This document shows, piece after piece, positions 9,139 through 16,573 of a stretch of 64,000 bases of DNA. This stretch comes from Sutterella faecalis. Its GTDB lineage: Bacteria > Pseudomonadota > Gammaproteobacteria > Burkholderiales > Burkholderiaceae_F. Position 1 is the first letter of the stretch, and the number at the start of each line of letters is the position of its first letter. Under the pieces are notes generated by a model. It was given only the letters and a program-made list of their open reading frames with translations, ran no database searches and was not told the DNA's origin. The DNA lies in the NCBI RefSeq assembly GCF_006337085.1, contig NZ_CP040882.1:2728001-2792000 (forward strand), read 5' to 3'. The translations under genes and the position numbers were made by a program.

Positions 9139-9507
9139 ATGACAATCCGGCTTGAGCGAATCGACAACGATGACGGCAGAACGGAATTCCGCATTGCGGT
9201 CGGGACGAGCGAAGCCGATGCATGGGAGACGGCGCTTTCAGCGCTCGTTGGACTTGCCAACGGCGCGCGGCCGCCCTCGCGGAAAACGTCGCCGGAAGAC
9301 AACGCAGCCCGCGAACTGCCGGGAAAGCTCCTCAAGCGCCTGCGCACGGAATGCCGGATGACGCAGAAGGAAGCGGCGGCAATTGCGGGCACCACGCAGA
9401 CCCGGATTTCCGACTTTGAATGCGGCGTGCGCACGATTCCGCATGAGATCGCGGTCATCTTTGCGCGCCGGTTCGGCGTTGAACCGGGCGACTTTGATGT
9501 TCGCTGA
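9139..9507 (+). CDS. XRE-family helix-turn-helix regulator
   Basis: A 122-residue protein with a C-terminal helix-turn-helix of the Cro/CI (XRE) type: LRTECRMTQKEAAAIAGTTQTRISDFECG, with the scaffold Q, A and R/S positions in place. The N-terminal 60 residues have no recognisable domain; they resemble HicB-like or antitoxin N-terminal modules only in length. The lack of an adjacent small toxin ORF argues against a plain toxin-antitoxin pair. It stands alone between the divergent nitroreductase gene and a terminator. It probably regulates itself or the nitroreductase (inference). Confidence 0.75.
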   Translation: MTIRLERIDNDDGRTEFRIAVGTSEADAWETALSALVGLANGARPPSRKTSPEDNAARELPGKLLKRLRTECRMTQKEAAAIAGTTQTRISDFECGVRTIPHEIAVIFARRFGVEPGDFDVR

Positions 9508-9530
9508 AACCGGCCCCGGATTCCATGGAA

Positions 9531-9571
9531 AAGGCCGGCGTCCGCAATAGAAGCGGACTTGACCGGCCTTT
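9531..9571. terminator. bidirectional terminator between XRE gene and hmp
   Basis: A long stem: AAGGCCGG and inner GTCCGC pair with GCGGAC and CCGGCCTT, separated by small internal loops and flanked by A and T residues. It lies between convergent genes. Confidence 0.75.
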
Positions 9572-9655
9572 CGGCATTCGGGTCCGCAATCCTCACGAAC
9601 CCGTGAAGCTTCTTCCGGAGGAAGACCCTGCGGCCTCTCCGGAAGATCCATTCAT

Positions 9656-10861
9656 TCAGGCGCCGAAGCTTTCCGTGTGAATGCGGGGCTCAATCACGCC
9701 GATCTGGCGAAGCGCTGCCGTAATGTCCTGCATGAAGGAGGCGGGCCCGCAGATATAGAAGTCTGCATCCGGATCCTGACAGAAGTTGCGGATGCTGGCG
9801 GGCGTGATGCGCCCGGAGGCGTCGAAATCCTGACCGAGATGGTCGTCGGGGCCGGGCTTCGTGAAGAAGACCGCCTTGGCGCCCCTGGGGAGCCCCTTCA
9901 TGACGGCATCGACCGTATCTCTGAGGGGATACGCGGCCTTGTTCTGCGTCGAATAGAGGAAGTGGACCGAGCGGAGCGGATTTTCGGTCGAGAGCTCCTC
10001 GAGCATCGCCACCATCGGCGTGATGCCGATGCCGGCGGCGATGAGAACGAGCGGATGATCGTCCTTCACGTCGTCAATGACGAAGGTTCCCGTCGGAGCG
10101 GTGAGCTCAACCTGATTGCCGACCTTGAGCGTATTGACGAGCTGGTTGGAAACGACGCCGGCAGGGGCGCCGTCCTTCGCGCGAATGGCCTTCACGGTAA
10201 TGCGCAGCATCCCGGAGCCCTTCGCCTGCGAGAGCGTGTACTGGCGCGGCTGAAGAACCTGGAGTCCGGGGACGTAGACGCGAAGCGTCACGTATTCTCC
10301 GGCCTTGTAGTCGGGAACCTGGCCGCCGTCGGCAGGCATGAAGTAGAAGGAGACGACGCCCGGGCATTCCTCGACCCGGTTGACGCAGTCGAAAGTGCGC
10401 CAGCCGCTCCAGCCGCCCTCCATCTGCGCCTTTTCCTTATAAATGCCGGCTTCGGCTGCAATGAGGATGTCGGCGAGCTGCTGGTAGGCGGCCGCCCAGG
10501 CGGCGATCAATTCGGGTGTTGCCGCGTCGCCCAGCACTTTTTCAGCAGCGGCGAGAAGGCACTTTCCGACGATCTGATAGTGTTCGGGCTTCACGCAGAG
10601 CGCGGCATGGCGTTCGGCGATGAACCGGACGGCGCCGCTCAAATTTTCGAGCGCGTCAATATGGGCGGCGTATGCGGCGAGCGCCTGAGCAAGCGTCTTC
10701 TGCTGCGTACCTGCAGCCTGATGAGAAAGATTGAAGAGGTTGCAGAGCTCAGGGTGTTCGGCCAGCATGCGGCTGTACATGAGCGTCGTAATCTCGAGGC
10801 CATGCGCCTTGATGGCGGGTGCTGACGACTTGATCAGGGCGATCTGAGAGGACGTAAGCAT
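9656..10861 (-). CDS. hmp: flavohemoprotein, nitric oxide dioxygenase
   Basis: A 401-residue cytoplasmic enzyme that oxidises NO to nitrate with O2 and NAD(P)H, or reduces NO slowly without oxygen. The globin domain (about 1-140) has the distal Tyr29 and Gln53 region and proximal His85 in IAERHAAL, as in E. coli Hmp. The reductase domain has the FAD motif RQYTLS and the NAD motif GIGITPM, and ends near YICGPASFM, the usual C-terminal signature. Length matches the family (about 396). A clear AAGGAG precedes the ATG. The gene is single, with a structured leader upstream, so it probably has its own stress-controlled promoter. Confidence 0.95.
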   Translation of the reverse strand: MLTSSQIALIKSSAPAIKAHGLEITTLMYSRMLAEHPELCNLFNLSHQAAGTQQKTLAQALAAYAAHIDALENLSGAVRFIAERHAALCVKPEHYQIVGKCLLAAAEKVLGDAATPELIAAWAAAYQQLADILIAAEAGIYKEKAQMEGGWSGWRTFDCVNRVEECPGVVSFYFMPADGGQVPDYKAGEYVTLRVYVPGLQVLQPRQYTLSQAKGSGMLRITVKAIRAKDGAPAGVVSNQLVNTLKVGNQVELTAPTGTFVIDDVKDDHPLVLIAAGIGITPMVAMLEELSTENPLRSVHFLYSTQNKAAYPLRDTVDAVMKGLPRGAKAVFFTKPGPDDHLGQDFDASGRITPASIRNFCQDPDADFYICGPASFMQDITAALRQIGVIEPRIHTESFGA

Positions 10862-10874
10862 AAATAACTCCTTG

Positions 10875-10912
10875 CCAATATTGGAACGAGACCGGAAGGA
10901 GCTCCGGTCTCG
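10875..10912 (-). promoter_or_regulatory. structured hmp leader: 10-bp hairpin plus palindrome next to the RBS
   Basis: A perfect 10-bp stem, CGAGACCGGA (10887-10896) with TCCGGTCTCG (10903-10912), has a 6-base loop. Just before the ribosome-binding site there is the palindrome CCAATATTGG (10875-10884). There is no T-run, so it is not a terminator; it may be a regulator site or RNA structure controlling hmp translation. A possible -10 TATTAT lies further upstream near 10943-10948. Confidence 0.45.
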
Positions 10913-11217
10913 GAGATCGGATACATCGCTTCATCTTGATTCGATAATACACCCCGGATGCGTTCAGGAAGTGTAAGAAATCAAGGAAATACCTACGTCT
11001 GAAGACTTAAGTTCGAATACGTGCAGGGCATCATCCAATTGAAATTGGCATTTTCAATTCATAAAAAGCAATGAAGGTAAACCCGTAGATGCCGTCGTTT
11101 GTTGTCTGCATACAGCTGCAAATCCATGGTTGATAACTCATATATTGATTGATATATATGGATTTATGCTTAATACACAATTTGTTGCATTTATTATTTT
11201 GCATTCAGGCTGATAGA
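10913..11217. other. AT-rich intergenic stretch between hmp and the insertion sequence
   Basis: No ORF or RNA gene is recognised. Base composition is clearly more AT-rich than the surroundings. Two short inverted repeats are visible: AATTGAAA with TTTCAATT (11037-11059) and CATATAT with ATATATG (11139-11160). It may hold promoters or be remnant DNA of an older insertion. Confidence 0.4.
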
Positions 11218-11236
11218 ACGACCAAGTGAAAATTGT
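11218..11236. repeat. left copy of 19-bp target-site duplication
   Basis: ACGACCAAGTGAAAATTGT occurs here and again at 13636-13654, directly abutting both ends of the insertion sequence. Long target duplications of about 15-29 bp are known for IS1202-group elements. Confidence 0.85.
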
Positions 11237-11262
11237 GTTAACGGTCAGCGTAAACGAGACTG
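11237..11262 (+). repeat. left terminal inverted repeat of the IS
   Basis: Starts GTTAACGGTCAGC and continues to GAGACTG. It matches the complement of 13610-13635 at 22 of 26 positions. Confidence 0.85.
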
Positions 11263-11604
11263 TTTAGCCAACGACTTTGAGACGTGATACGCCAAGGATT
11301 TGAGACCATATACCGTATCTGACCGGGACGATATACCAACATCCTGTTGGCCTGGATACCTCCGCTACCACGAGACCCATTACCACTGAGACCCGATACC
11401 TCCGTAAAGAGAGATGGATTACCACAGGGATTGAGACTGCAAACCGCTCTGAATGAGACGGCATACCACTCTTGGTCAGCTTTACCTCTGCACTGAGACT
11501 ACTTGCCCCAGCGGCAGAACTGCATACAAATGAATGGGACCCGATGCCATGACGAAATGAGATGAGATACCACAGCAATAAGACAGGATACCTCTGCATG
11601 AGAC
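11255..11604 (+). repeat. array of TGAGAC...TACC motifs in the left arm of the IS
   Basis: GAGAC cores, mostly TGAGAC, occur at 11255, 11278, 11301, 11371, 11387, 11432, 11454, 11494 and 11599, with degenerate copies (CGGGAC, TGGGAC, TAAGAC) at 11324, 11535 and 11579. The first four are exactly 23 bp apart. Most are followed within about ten bases by ATACC or TACC. Two more copies in inverted orientation (GTCTCA at 13587 and 13612) lie at the right end. They look like multiple transposase-binding sites, an inference from their presence at both ends. Confidence 0.65.
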
Positions 11605-11707
11605 TACTGAATATGCTGAATATCGACAATGGTATTTCCTCTTAACATAATGTATTCCTTGGATATTAAGTCGAAATCCCTTCGGCTTAATTACCAAGGA
11701 GACTGCT

Positions 11708-13201
11708 ATGTCGAAACAAGCAAGAAAGTCTCGGGGCCCTTCTGTTGTTGAGTCCGAAATCCCTCGGCTGACACCTCAGGAAATTTTTGAAGGCTACGAA
11801 AGGCATCTCTATAGCGTTGAGGATGCCAAGACATTGATGCAGATGCCTCGCAGCACGTTTATGCGGCATCTCAAGAACTGGCGAGAGACAGGTCGGCTGC
11901 CCTCACATACCGGTCAAGGGAATCGTGTTCCGGCCAATAAGCTCGATCCGCAGATCAGAGCGAGGATCATCGAGTTTGCAACAGGCAAATATGAGGGCTT
12001 CCAGGCAACCCTCCTGCATAAGTATTTGCTCATTGAGGGTATTGAGGTCTCCGTTGAAACGGTACGACGAATCCTGACAACACTTCGTCCGGAAGAAACT
12101 CCAAAGGAGCGCAGGTCGACCGCGCATAAGCTGCGCCGCCGCAGATCGAGCGTTGGGGAACTGATTCAAATTGACGGCAGTCCGCATCCATGGTTCGAGG
12201 GAACCGGAGACGATAACAGCTACGCGCTTCTCATCTTTGTCGATGACGCAACAAGCCGCATCATGGTCGCCGGCTTCTATCCAACAGAAACATCTGAAGG
12301 ATATCTTCAGTTGCTGAATAAGTACATTGAAAAATATGGGATTCCATGGGCTCTGTACAGCGACAGACATTCCATCTTTGCCCCAGTAAATCCCTCGAAG
12401 AGCGGAAAATCCGAGGAAACACAATTTCAAAGAGTCTGTCGGGAGTTGGGGGTAACGGGGATACGGGCTAATTCGCCAGAAGCCAAAGGGCGGGTCGAGC
12501 GAACATTCAGCACGCTGCAGGGACGATGGCCAAAAGAGTTCCGTGTGCTGGGCATCAGAAATATGGCGGAAGCAAATTCACGAATGCCGGAATTGCTGGC
12601 GAGCTATAACCAAGAATTCGCAATTGCTCCCGCTGACTCTAAGGATAGCCACGCGCCGCTGCTGGAGGAAACGAAAGAACGCATTGAGCAGATCTTTGCC
12701 AGATGGCATACACGTATGATCAGCAGGAACCTGACGGTGTCCTACGGCAGCAAGACACTGCAGATTGTCGGGGTGGGCCGCTCCATGAGGGGAGCAATGA
12801 TGAAGACTGAGTGCAATCTGCTGGAGTATGCCGATGGGCGGGTGGAAATCCTCTGGTGCGACGAGGTTGAACATCGCAAGCGGATCACCAAAGAGGGGCC
12901 GAGAATCCGAAAACGCTACCACGTGCTCGAATTCACGGAACACGACAGAACGAAATTGAAAATGTCAGTCGCAACACCGGAAGAAACGGCCAAGACACTG
13001 AATCACCGCGTTGATGAAGTGGGGCGTCAAAAGAAAGGAGACTCAGAAACGACGCAAAAGAGCCCCTGGCACGAAATGCAAAGGAGATCGGCTCTGAAAG
13101 CGATGGCGAAACGGGAGGAACTGAACCGAAAGATCGAAGAAGCGAAAGCAATCAATGCTCGTATTGCAGCAGCCAAGGAAAAGTTGAAGCCCAAGAGATA
13201 A
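11708..13201 (+). CDS. ISNCY-family (IS1202-like) DDE transposase
   Basis: A 497-residue transposase. The N-terminal 120 residues contain helix-turn-helix DNA-binding regions (IFEGYERHLYSVEDAKTLMQ; MPRSTFMRHLKNWRETG). The catalytic core of the integrase fold shows the three acidic positions: Asp in QIDGSPHPWFEG, Asp in LYSDRHSIF, and Glu in NSPEAKGRVERTF. The C-terminal part carries the SMRGAMMKTECNL region typical of IS1202/ISNCY proteins and a very basic, coiled tail. An AAGGAG site lies just before the ATG. No frameshift or internal stop is present, so the enzyme should be functional. Confidence 0.9.
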   Translation: MSKQARKSRGPSVVESEIPRLTPQEIFEGYERHLYSVEDAKTLMQMPRSTFMRHLKNWRETGRLPSHTGQGNRVPANKLDPQIRARIIEFATGKYEGFQATLLHKYLLIEGIEVSVETVRRILTTLRPEETPKERRSTAHKLRRRRSSVGELIQIDGSPHPWFEGTGDDNSYALLIFVDDATSRIMVAGFYPTETSEGYLQLLNKYIEKYGIPWALYSDRHSIFAPVNPSKSGKSEETQFQRVCRELGVTGIRANSPEAKGRVERTFSTLQGRWPKEFRVLGIRNMAEANSRMPELLASYNQEFAIAPADSKDSHAPLLEETKERIEQIFARWHTRMISRNLTVSYGSKTLQIVGVGRSMRGAMMKTECNLLEYADGRVEILWCDEVEHRKRITKEGPRIRKRYHVLEFTEHDRTKLKMSVATPEETAKTLNHRVDEVGRQKKGDSETTQKSPWHEMQRRSALKAMAKREELNRKIEEAKAINARIAAAKEKLKPKR

Positions 13202-13282
13202 CTCAACGGTTGAAGCACCGTTGAGATGGTGGGTCGTTAAGGCGAATGCACCGCGCGCTGCGCTTGGATGCATCCGCCTTAA
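13202..13282 (+). terminator. two consecutive hairpins after the transposase gene
   Basis: CTCAACGGT pairs with ACCGTTGAG (13203-13225) right after the stop, and TTAAGGCG-ATGCA pairs with TGCAT-CGCCTTAA (about 13238-13282). Neither has a classic T-run, so they may terminate transcription or protect the mRNA 3' end. Confidence 0.5.
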
Positions 13283-13304
13283 CTAAATGATATCTCAGGG
13301 ATTT

Positions 13305-13380
13305 CTGTCAAGCGACTTTCGCGGCATAAAGCTTCGCGCGTCTGAAGGCCGCGCTCGTTTATTCCACGTTCGCTTGACAG
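13305..13380. repeat. inverted repeat inside the right arm of the IS
   Basis: CTGTCAAGCGA (13305-13315) is repeated in perfect inversion as TCGCTTGACAG (13370-13380), enclosing a GC-rich centre. No coding function is visible here. It could be the trace of another small element nested in the IS. Confidence 0.5.
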
Positions 13381-13609
13381 AGCTTGCCTCAGTGCCCGTA
13401 GGCTAAATGCCGGTACCGCCGCCAGGTGCCGAAGTGGAGCGCTCGGCCAGCACAATGCCCGCAAACCAATCCGCGAGCTCGCGCGTTACCAGAAAAGCCG
13501 CTGTGTAGCTTTTCGCCTCCTTGAAAAGATCAGCGCTGTTGTGAAACTCTTGCCGATTGCTGGTGTCACCCAGAGGGGCAGAAAAAGTCTCATTATCGCT
13601 GTGGGTTAG

Positions 13610-13635
13610 CAGTCTCATTTTTGCTGCCCGTTAAC
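13610..13635 (-). repeat. right terminal inverted repeat of the IS
   Basis: Read on the minus strand it starts GTTAACGGGCAGC and continues to GAGACTG. It is the partner of 11237-11262. Confidence 0.85.
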
Positions 13636-13654
13636 ACGACCAAGTGAAAATTGT
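13636..13654. repeat. right copy of 19-bp target-site duplication
   Basis: Identical to 11218-11236. Confidence 0.85.
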
Positions 13655-14124
13655 TCATGTATACTGCACATATGTTCGGTTGGTTCGATCGATTGCTGAA
13701 AATCGTTTCAGTATTTCGAACAAAATGACGTGCCATGACGCCGGAGGCAACTCCATTCATGGCTGCACTTCAGTGTGCTTTTTTCTCCTTTTTGTGGTTG
13801 ATAAGGTTTCCGCGCGCATTGATCGGCTGGTCCCCGGCAGGCGCTTCTGAAGAAATTCAGCGACAGGCGGAACCTGCGACATCGACTGCGGGACTTTTCC
13901 GACAACGGAGAAGACTGCAGTCCAAAGTCAGCGCAGACGTCAGGAAAAGGCTTTCAGCCTTAAGCCGACGAAAATGCGCAGCCCTTTTGCGGCGGCCCGG
14001 TTTTCTCCTTTCCCGGGCCGCCGTTTCTCTATCTGCATTTCCCCGCACGATCCGCTTTCCGAGTGTCCCGGCTTCCTGCTATCTTTTGAGCCACTCAGTT
14101 CGTACATTTCGAGGAGCTCTTTCC
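13655..14124. other. intergenic region with two terminator-like hairpins, no recognised gene
   Basis: A GCAC-loop-GTGC stem followed by a T-run lies near 13763-13785, and a strong stem GGCGGCCCGG (13991-14000) with CCGGGCCGCC (14013-14022) is followed by GTTTCTCT. Something upstream is presumably transcribed, perhaps a small RNA; the long open frame from 13735 looks non-coding. The IS separates this region from any earlier promoter. Confidence 0.4.
13991..14030 (+). terminator. GC-rich terminator upstream of the lipoprotein gene
   Basis: A perfect 10-bp stem, GGCGGCCCGG with CCGGGCCGCC, with a 12-base loop and a T-rich tail. The upstream transcript it would end is unidentified. Confidence 0.6.
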
Positions 14125-14589
14125 ATGATTGCGCGCAGGCTATCTGCTGGTTTCAGCAGCCTTCTGATGGCGGTGCTCCTCCTCAACGGCTGCAGCGTCG
14201 TCAATGTGAACGGCACGATTAGTACTGCGGACAACGAGCTCTGCGTGGTGCCGCCCGAAGGAAAGGAGCCCGGGATGCATGCGCTCCTTCTGAAGCTTCT
14301 GCGGCAGAAGCGCTTTGACGTTCGGGAGCTCCCCGCCCATACGCCGCCTTCGGCCTGCCGGCAGACGCTCGTCTACCGCTGGGGGCTCGAGCAGTACTAC
14401 GTGCCGGCCCTCGTGAAGCAGTACCCGGTGGCGTTCGACTTTTATCTCGGCGGCGAAAAGACGGCCAATGCGAGCTTCGACCCGTCGAGGAATCCCATTT
14501 CTCCGCACGTCAAGTTTGTGAGGAGTTCCCGCTATTGGGCGAGAACGCTCGACCGGCTCTTTCCCGGCCGGCCGCTTGTGGGTGATTGA
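14125..14589 (+). CDS. small outer-membrane-type lipoprotein of unknown function
   Basis: A 154-residue protein with an N-terminal signal (MIARR, hydrophobic SSLLMAVLLL) and lipobox LLNG-C at about residue 27, so it is probably lipidated. The mature part has a layout of CVV...ALLLKLLRQKRFDVRELP...CRQTLVYRW. The lipoprotein at 18045 shows the same layout (VCLLEN, a helical segment, VEVKRLP, ACPFVLTYDV), so the two are likely paralogues. This resembles small lipoproteins of the Sbal_3080 type, but I am not certain. The ATG at 14125 has a GAGGAGC site; longer upstream frames read through intergenic DNA. Confidence 0.7.
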   Translation: MIARRLSAGFSSLLMAVLLLNGCSVVNVNGTISTADNELCVVPPEGKEPGMHALLLKLLRQKRFDVRELPAHTPPSACRQTLVYRWGLEQYYVPALVKQYPVAFDFYLGGEKTANASFDPSRNPISPHVKFVRSSRYWARTLDRLFPGRPLVGD

Positions 14590-14602
14590 GCGCGGAAAAA
14601 AG

Positions 14603-14633
14603 AAAAGGCCCCGGAACTCGTCCCGGAGCCTTT
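14603..14633 (+). terminator. terminator after the lipoprotein gene
   Basis: AAAAGGC-CCGG pairs with CCGG-GCCTTT around a short loop and is followed by a T-run. Confidence 0.75.
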
Positions 14634-14643
14634 CTGCCATTCT

Positions 14644-14675
14644 CATCTGAGAAGACCCGAAGGTCTCCTCAGATG
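14644..14675 (-). terminator. hairpin downstream of fhs
   Basis: CATCTGAG and AGACC pair with GGTCT and CTCAGATG, giving a long stem with a 4-base loop directly after the convergent fhs gene. Confidence 0.65.
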
Positions 14676-14692
14676 AAGCATGAGCGCCGTTG

Positions 14693-16336
14693 TCAGGCGA
14701 GGCCGGTGATGCGGCCGTTGACGACGTCGATTCCCATGGCGGCGGGTCGCTTCGGAAGGCCCGGCATGCGCATGATGGATCCGGCCAGGGCAACGACAAA
14801 GCCCGAACCCGCATTGAGGATTAGGCGTTCGACCGGGAGGACGAAGCCCTTCGGAGCGCCGAGCGCCTTCGGATCGGCCGTGAGCGAGAACGGGGTCTTC
14901 GCGACGCAGACCGGGAGCCTGTCGTAGCCGAGGTCGGAGAGGCGCTTCAGATCCTTCATGGCCGCAGCGGAGAGCTTGACGCCGGCGCCGCCGTAGACCT
15001 GCGTGACGATGGCTTCGATCTTGTCGACGACCGGAGCGTCTTCGGCATAGGTGTGGACGAGCGGATGCGGATCGTCGGCAGCCTCGACCACTTCGCGTGC
15101 GAGCTCCATCGCGCCTTCGCCGCCCTTCGCAAATCCGTCGCAGACCGCAAAGCGGACGCCGAGCGCGGCGCAGCGCGTGCGGATGGCTTCGACTTCCTCA
15201 TCCGTATCGGTGTGGAAGTGGTTGAGCGACACGACGATGTTGGGGCCGAAGTGGCGCAGGTTGGCGATGTGGGCGTCGAGGTTGACGAGGCCGCGCTCGA
15301 CTGCTTCAAGGTTGGGAGCGCCGATCTCGGGGAGCGGCACGCCGCCGTGCCACTTGAGGGCGCGGGTGGAGGTCACGAGCACGACTGCGGCGGGCTTGAA
15401 GCCGGCAGCGCGGCACTTGATGTTGAAGAACTTTTCGGCGCCGAGGTCCGAGCCGAAGCCCGCTTCCGTAACGGCGTAGTCGGCAAGCTTCAGCGCAGCG
15501 CGCGTCGCGGCGACGGAGTTGCAGCCGTGAGCGATGTTGGCGAAGGGGCCGCCGTGAACGAAGGCGATGTTCCCCTCAATCGACTGAACGAGGTTGGGCT
15601 TGAAGGCTTCGAGAAGGAGCGCGAGGAGTGCGCCCGTGGCGCCGAGTTCGGCGCAGGTAAAGGGCGTGCCGTCGGGGCGCAGGCCGAGAACGATGCGGTC
15701 GATGCGCGCGCGCAGATCTTCCATGTCGTTGGCAAGGCAAAGAACGGCCATGAGTTCGGAAGCGGCCGTGATGTCGAAGCCCGCTTCAGTCGGGATGCCG
15801 TTGGCCGGGCCCCCGAGGCCCGTGATGATGTTGCGCAGCATGCGCTCGTTCACATCCATCACGCGGCGCCAGAAGATTTCCTTGAGAACAACCTGGCCCT
15901 GATGGCGCGCATTGTCGAGAAGCGCGGCGAGGAGGTTGTTGGCGGCGGTGATGGCGTGCAGGTCGCCCGTAAAGTGGAGGTTGATCGCCTCCATCGGGAG
16001 CACCTGGCTGTAGCCGCCGCCCGCGGCGCCGCCCTTCATGCCGAAGACGGGGCCGAGCGAGGGTTCGCGAAGGGCGAGCGCGGCGCTTCTGCCGATGCGC
16101 TTCAGGCCCTGAGCGAGCGCGATCGAGGTGGTGGTCTTGCCCGAGCCCGCAGGCATTCCGGAAGTGGCCGTCACCAGAATGAGCTTTCCTTTTTCCTTGC
16201 GGGACGGATCAAGCTCAACCTTGGCTTTGTCGCGGCCGTAGGGTTCGAATTCGGCGTCGGTGAGGCCCGCGGAATGCGCAAGCTCATCGATCGGAATGAG
16301 TTTGTGTTCCTGTGCGATTTCGATGTCGGTCTTCAT
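14693..16336 (-). CDS. fhs: formate--tetrahydrofolate ligase
   Basis: A 547-residue enzyme joining formate to tetrahydrofolate with ATP to give 10-formyl-THF, feeding one-carbon units to purine and methionine synthesis. The N-terminal IEIAQEHKLIPI and the P-loop MPAGSGKTTTS are family hallmarks, and REPSLGPVFGMKGGAAGGGYSQV is nearly invariant in the family, as are LHFTGDLHAITAANNLL and the NHFHTDTDEEV segment. Length is close to the usual 556. The ATG at 16336 has an AGGAGT site and fits homologues; the 40-residue longer frame does not. The gene is single. Confidence 0.95.
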   Translation of the reverse strand: MKTDIEIAQEHKLIPIDELAHSAGLTDAEFEPYGRDKAKVELDPSRKEKGKLILVTATSGMPAGSGKTTTSIALAQGLKRIGRSAALALREPSLGPVFGMKGGAAGGGYSQVLPMEAINLHFTGDLHAITAANNLLAALLDNARHQGQVVLKEIFWRRVMDVNERMLRNIITGLGGPANGIPTEAGFDITAASELMAVLCLANDMEDLRARIDRIVLGLRPDGTPFTCAELGATGALLALLLEAFKPNLVQSIEGNIAFVHGGPFANIAHGCNSVAATRAALKLADYAVTEAGFGSDLGAEKFFNIKCRAAGFKPAAVVLVTSTRALKWHGGVPLPEIGAPNLEAVERGLVNLDAHIANLRHFGPNIVVSLNHFHTDTDEEVEAIRTRCAALGVRFAVCDGFAKGGEGAMELAREVVEAADDPHPLVHTYAEDAPVVDKIEAIVTQVYGGAGVKLSAAAMKDLKRLSDLGYDRLPVCVAKTPFSLTADPKALGAPKGFVLPVERLILNAGSGFVVALAGSIMRMPGLPKRPAAMGIDVVNGRITGLA

Positions 16337-16573
16337 GAGGACTCCTAAAAACAAAAAAAGGGAAATCGGTTTCTGGAGCGGACTTTTGTTGTTCCCGGAG
16401 GGGGTTTCGAGCGAGAACGGAGCCGCTTTGGGGGCTTGCGAAAAGCGCCTCTTCACTCACTAGAAGAGTATGCGCGAATCTTTGAGCGCGCAGGCGCTTT
16501 TCGGGAGCAGAAAATGCGAAGCGCCGCAGTTCGCTAAGGAAGAGCAGCGCTTTGAGAGGCGGATGGATCGGCG

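Larger units (their letters stand above)
11237..13635 (+). mobile_element. complete insertion sequence, IS1202/ISNCY-like, 2399 bp
   Basis: The element begins with GTTAACGG and ends with the complement, bounded by imperfect terminal inverted repeats (22 of 26 positions match) and a 19-bp direct duplication. It carries one DDE transposase gene (11708-13201). It is larger than the 1.4-1.7 kb commonly seen in the group because about 470 bp on the left and 430 bp on the right do not code for a recognised protein. The left arm holds a repeat array and the right arm several inverted repeats. The element seems intact and potentially mobile. Confidence 0.85.

Noticed and set aside
10913..11000. NsrR-type repressor site upstream of hmp
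   Set aside because: Partial matches such as GATG...CATC-like words exist, but no convincing inverted consensus with the right spacing was found.
13403..13618. 71-codon minus-strand frame in the right arm of the IS
   Set aside because: It starts inside the terminal inverted repeat and its first part is simply translation of the end repeats; no ribosome-binding site or family is visible.
13735..14124. Long open frame running into the lipoprotein gene from upstream
   Set aside because: The segment crosses terminator hairpins and has no protein-like composition; the lipoprotein signal peptide and ribosome-binding site fix the start at 14125.
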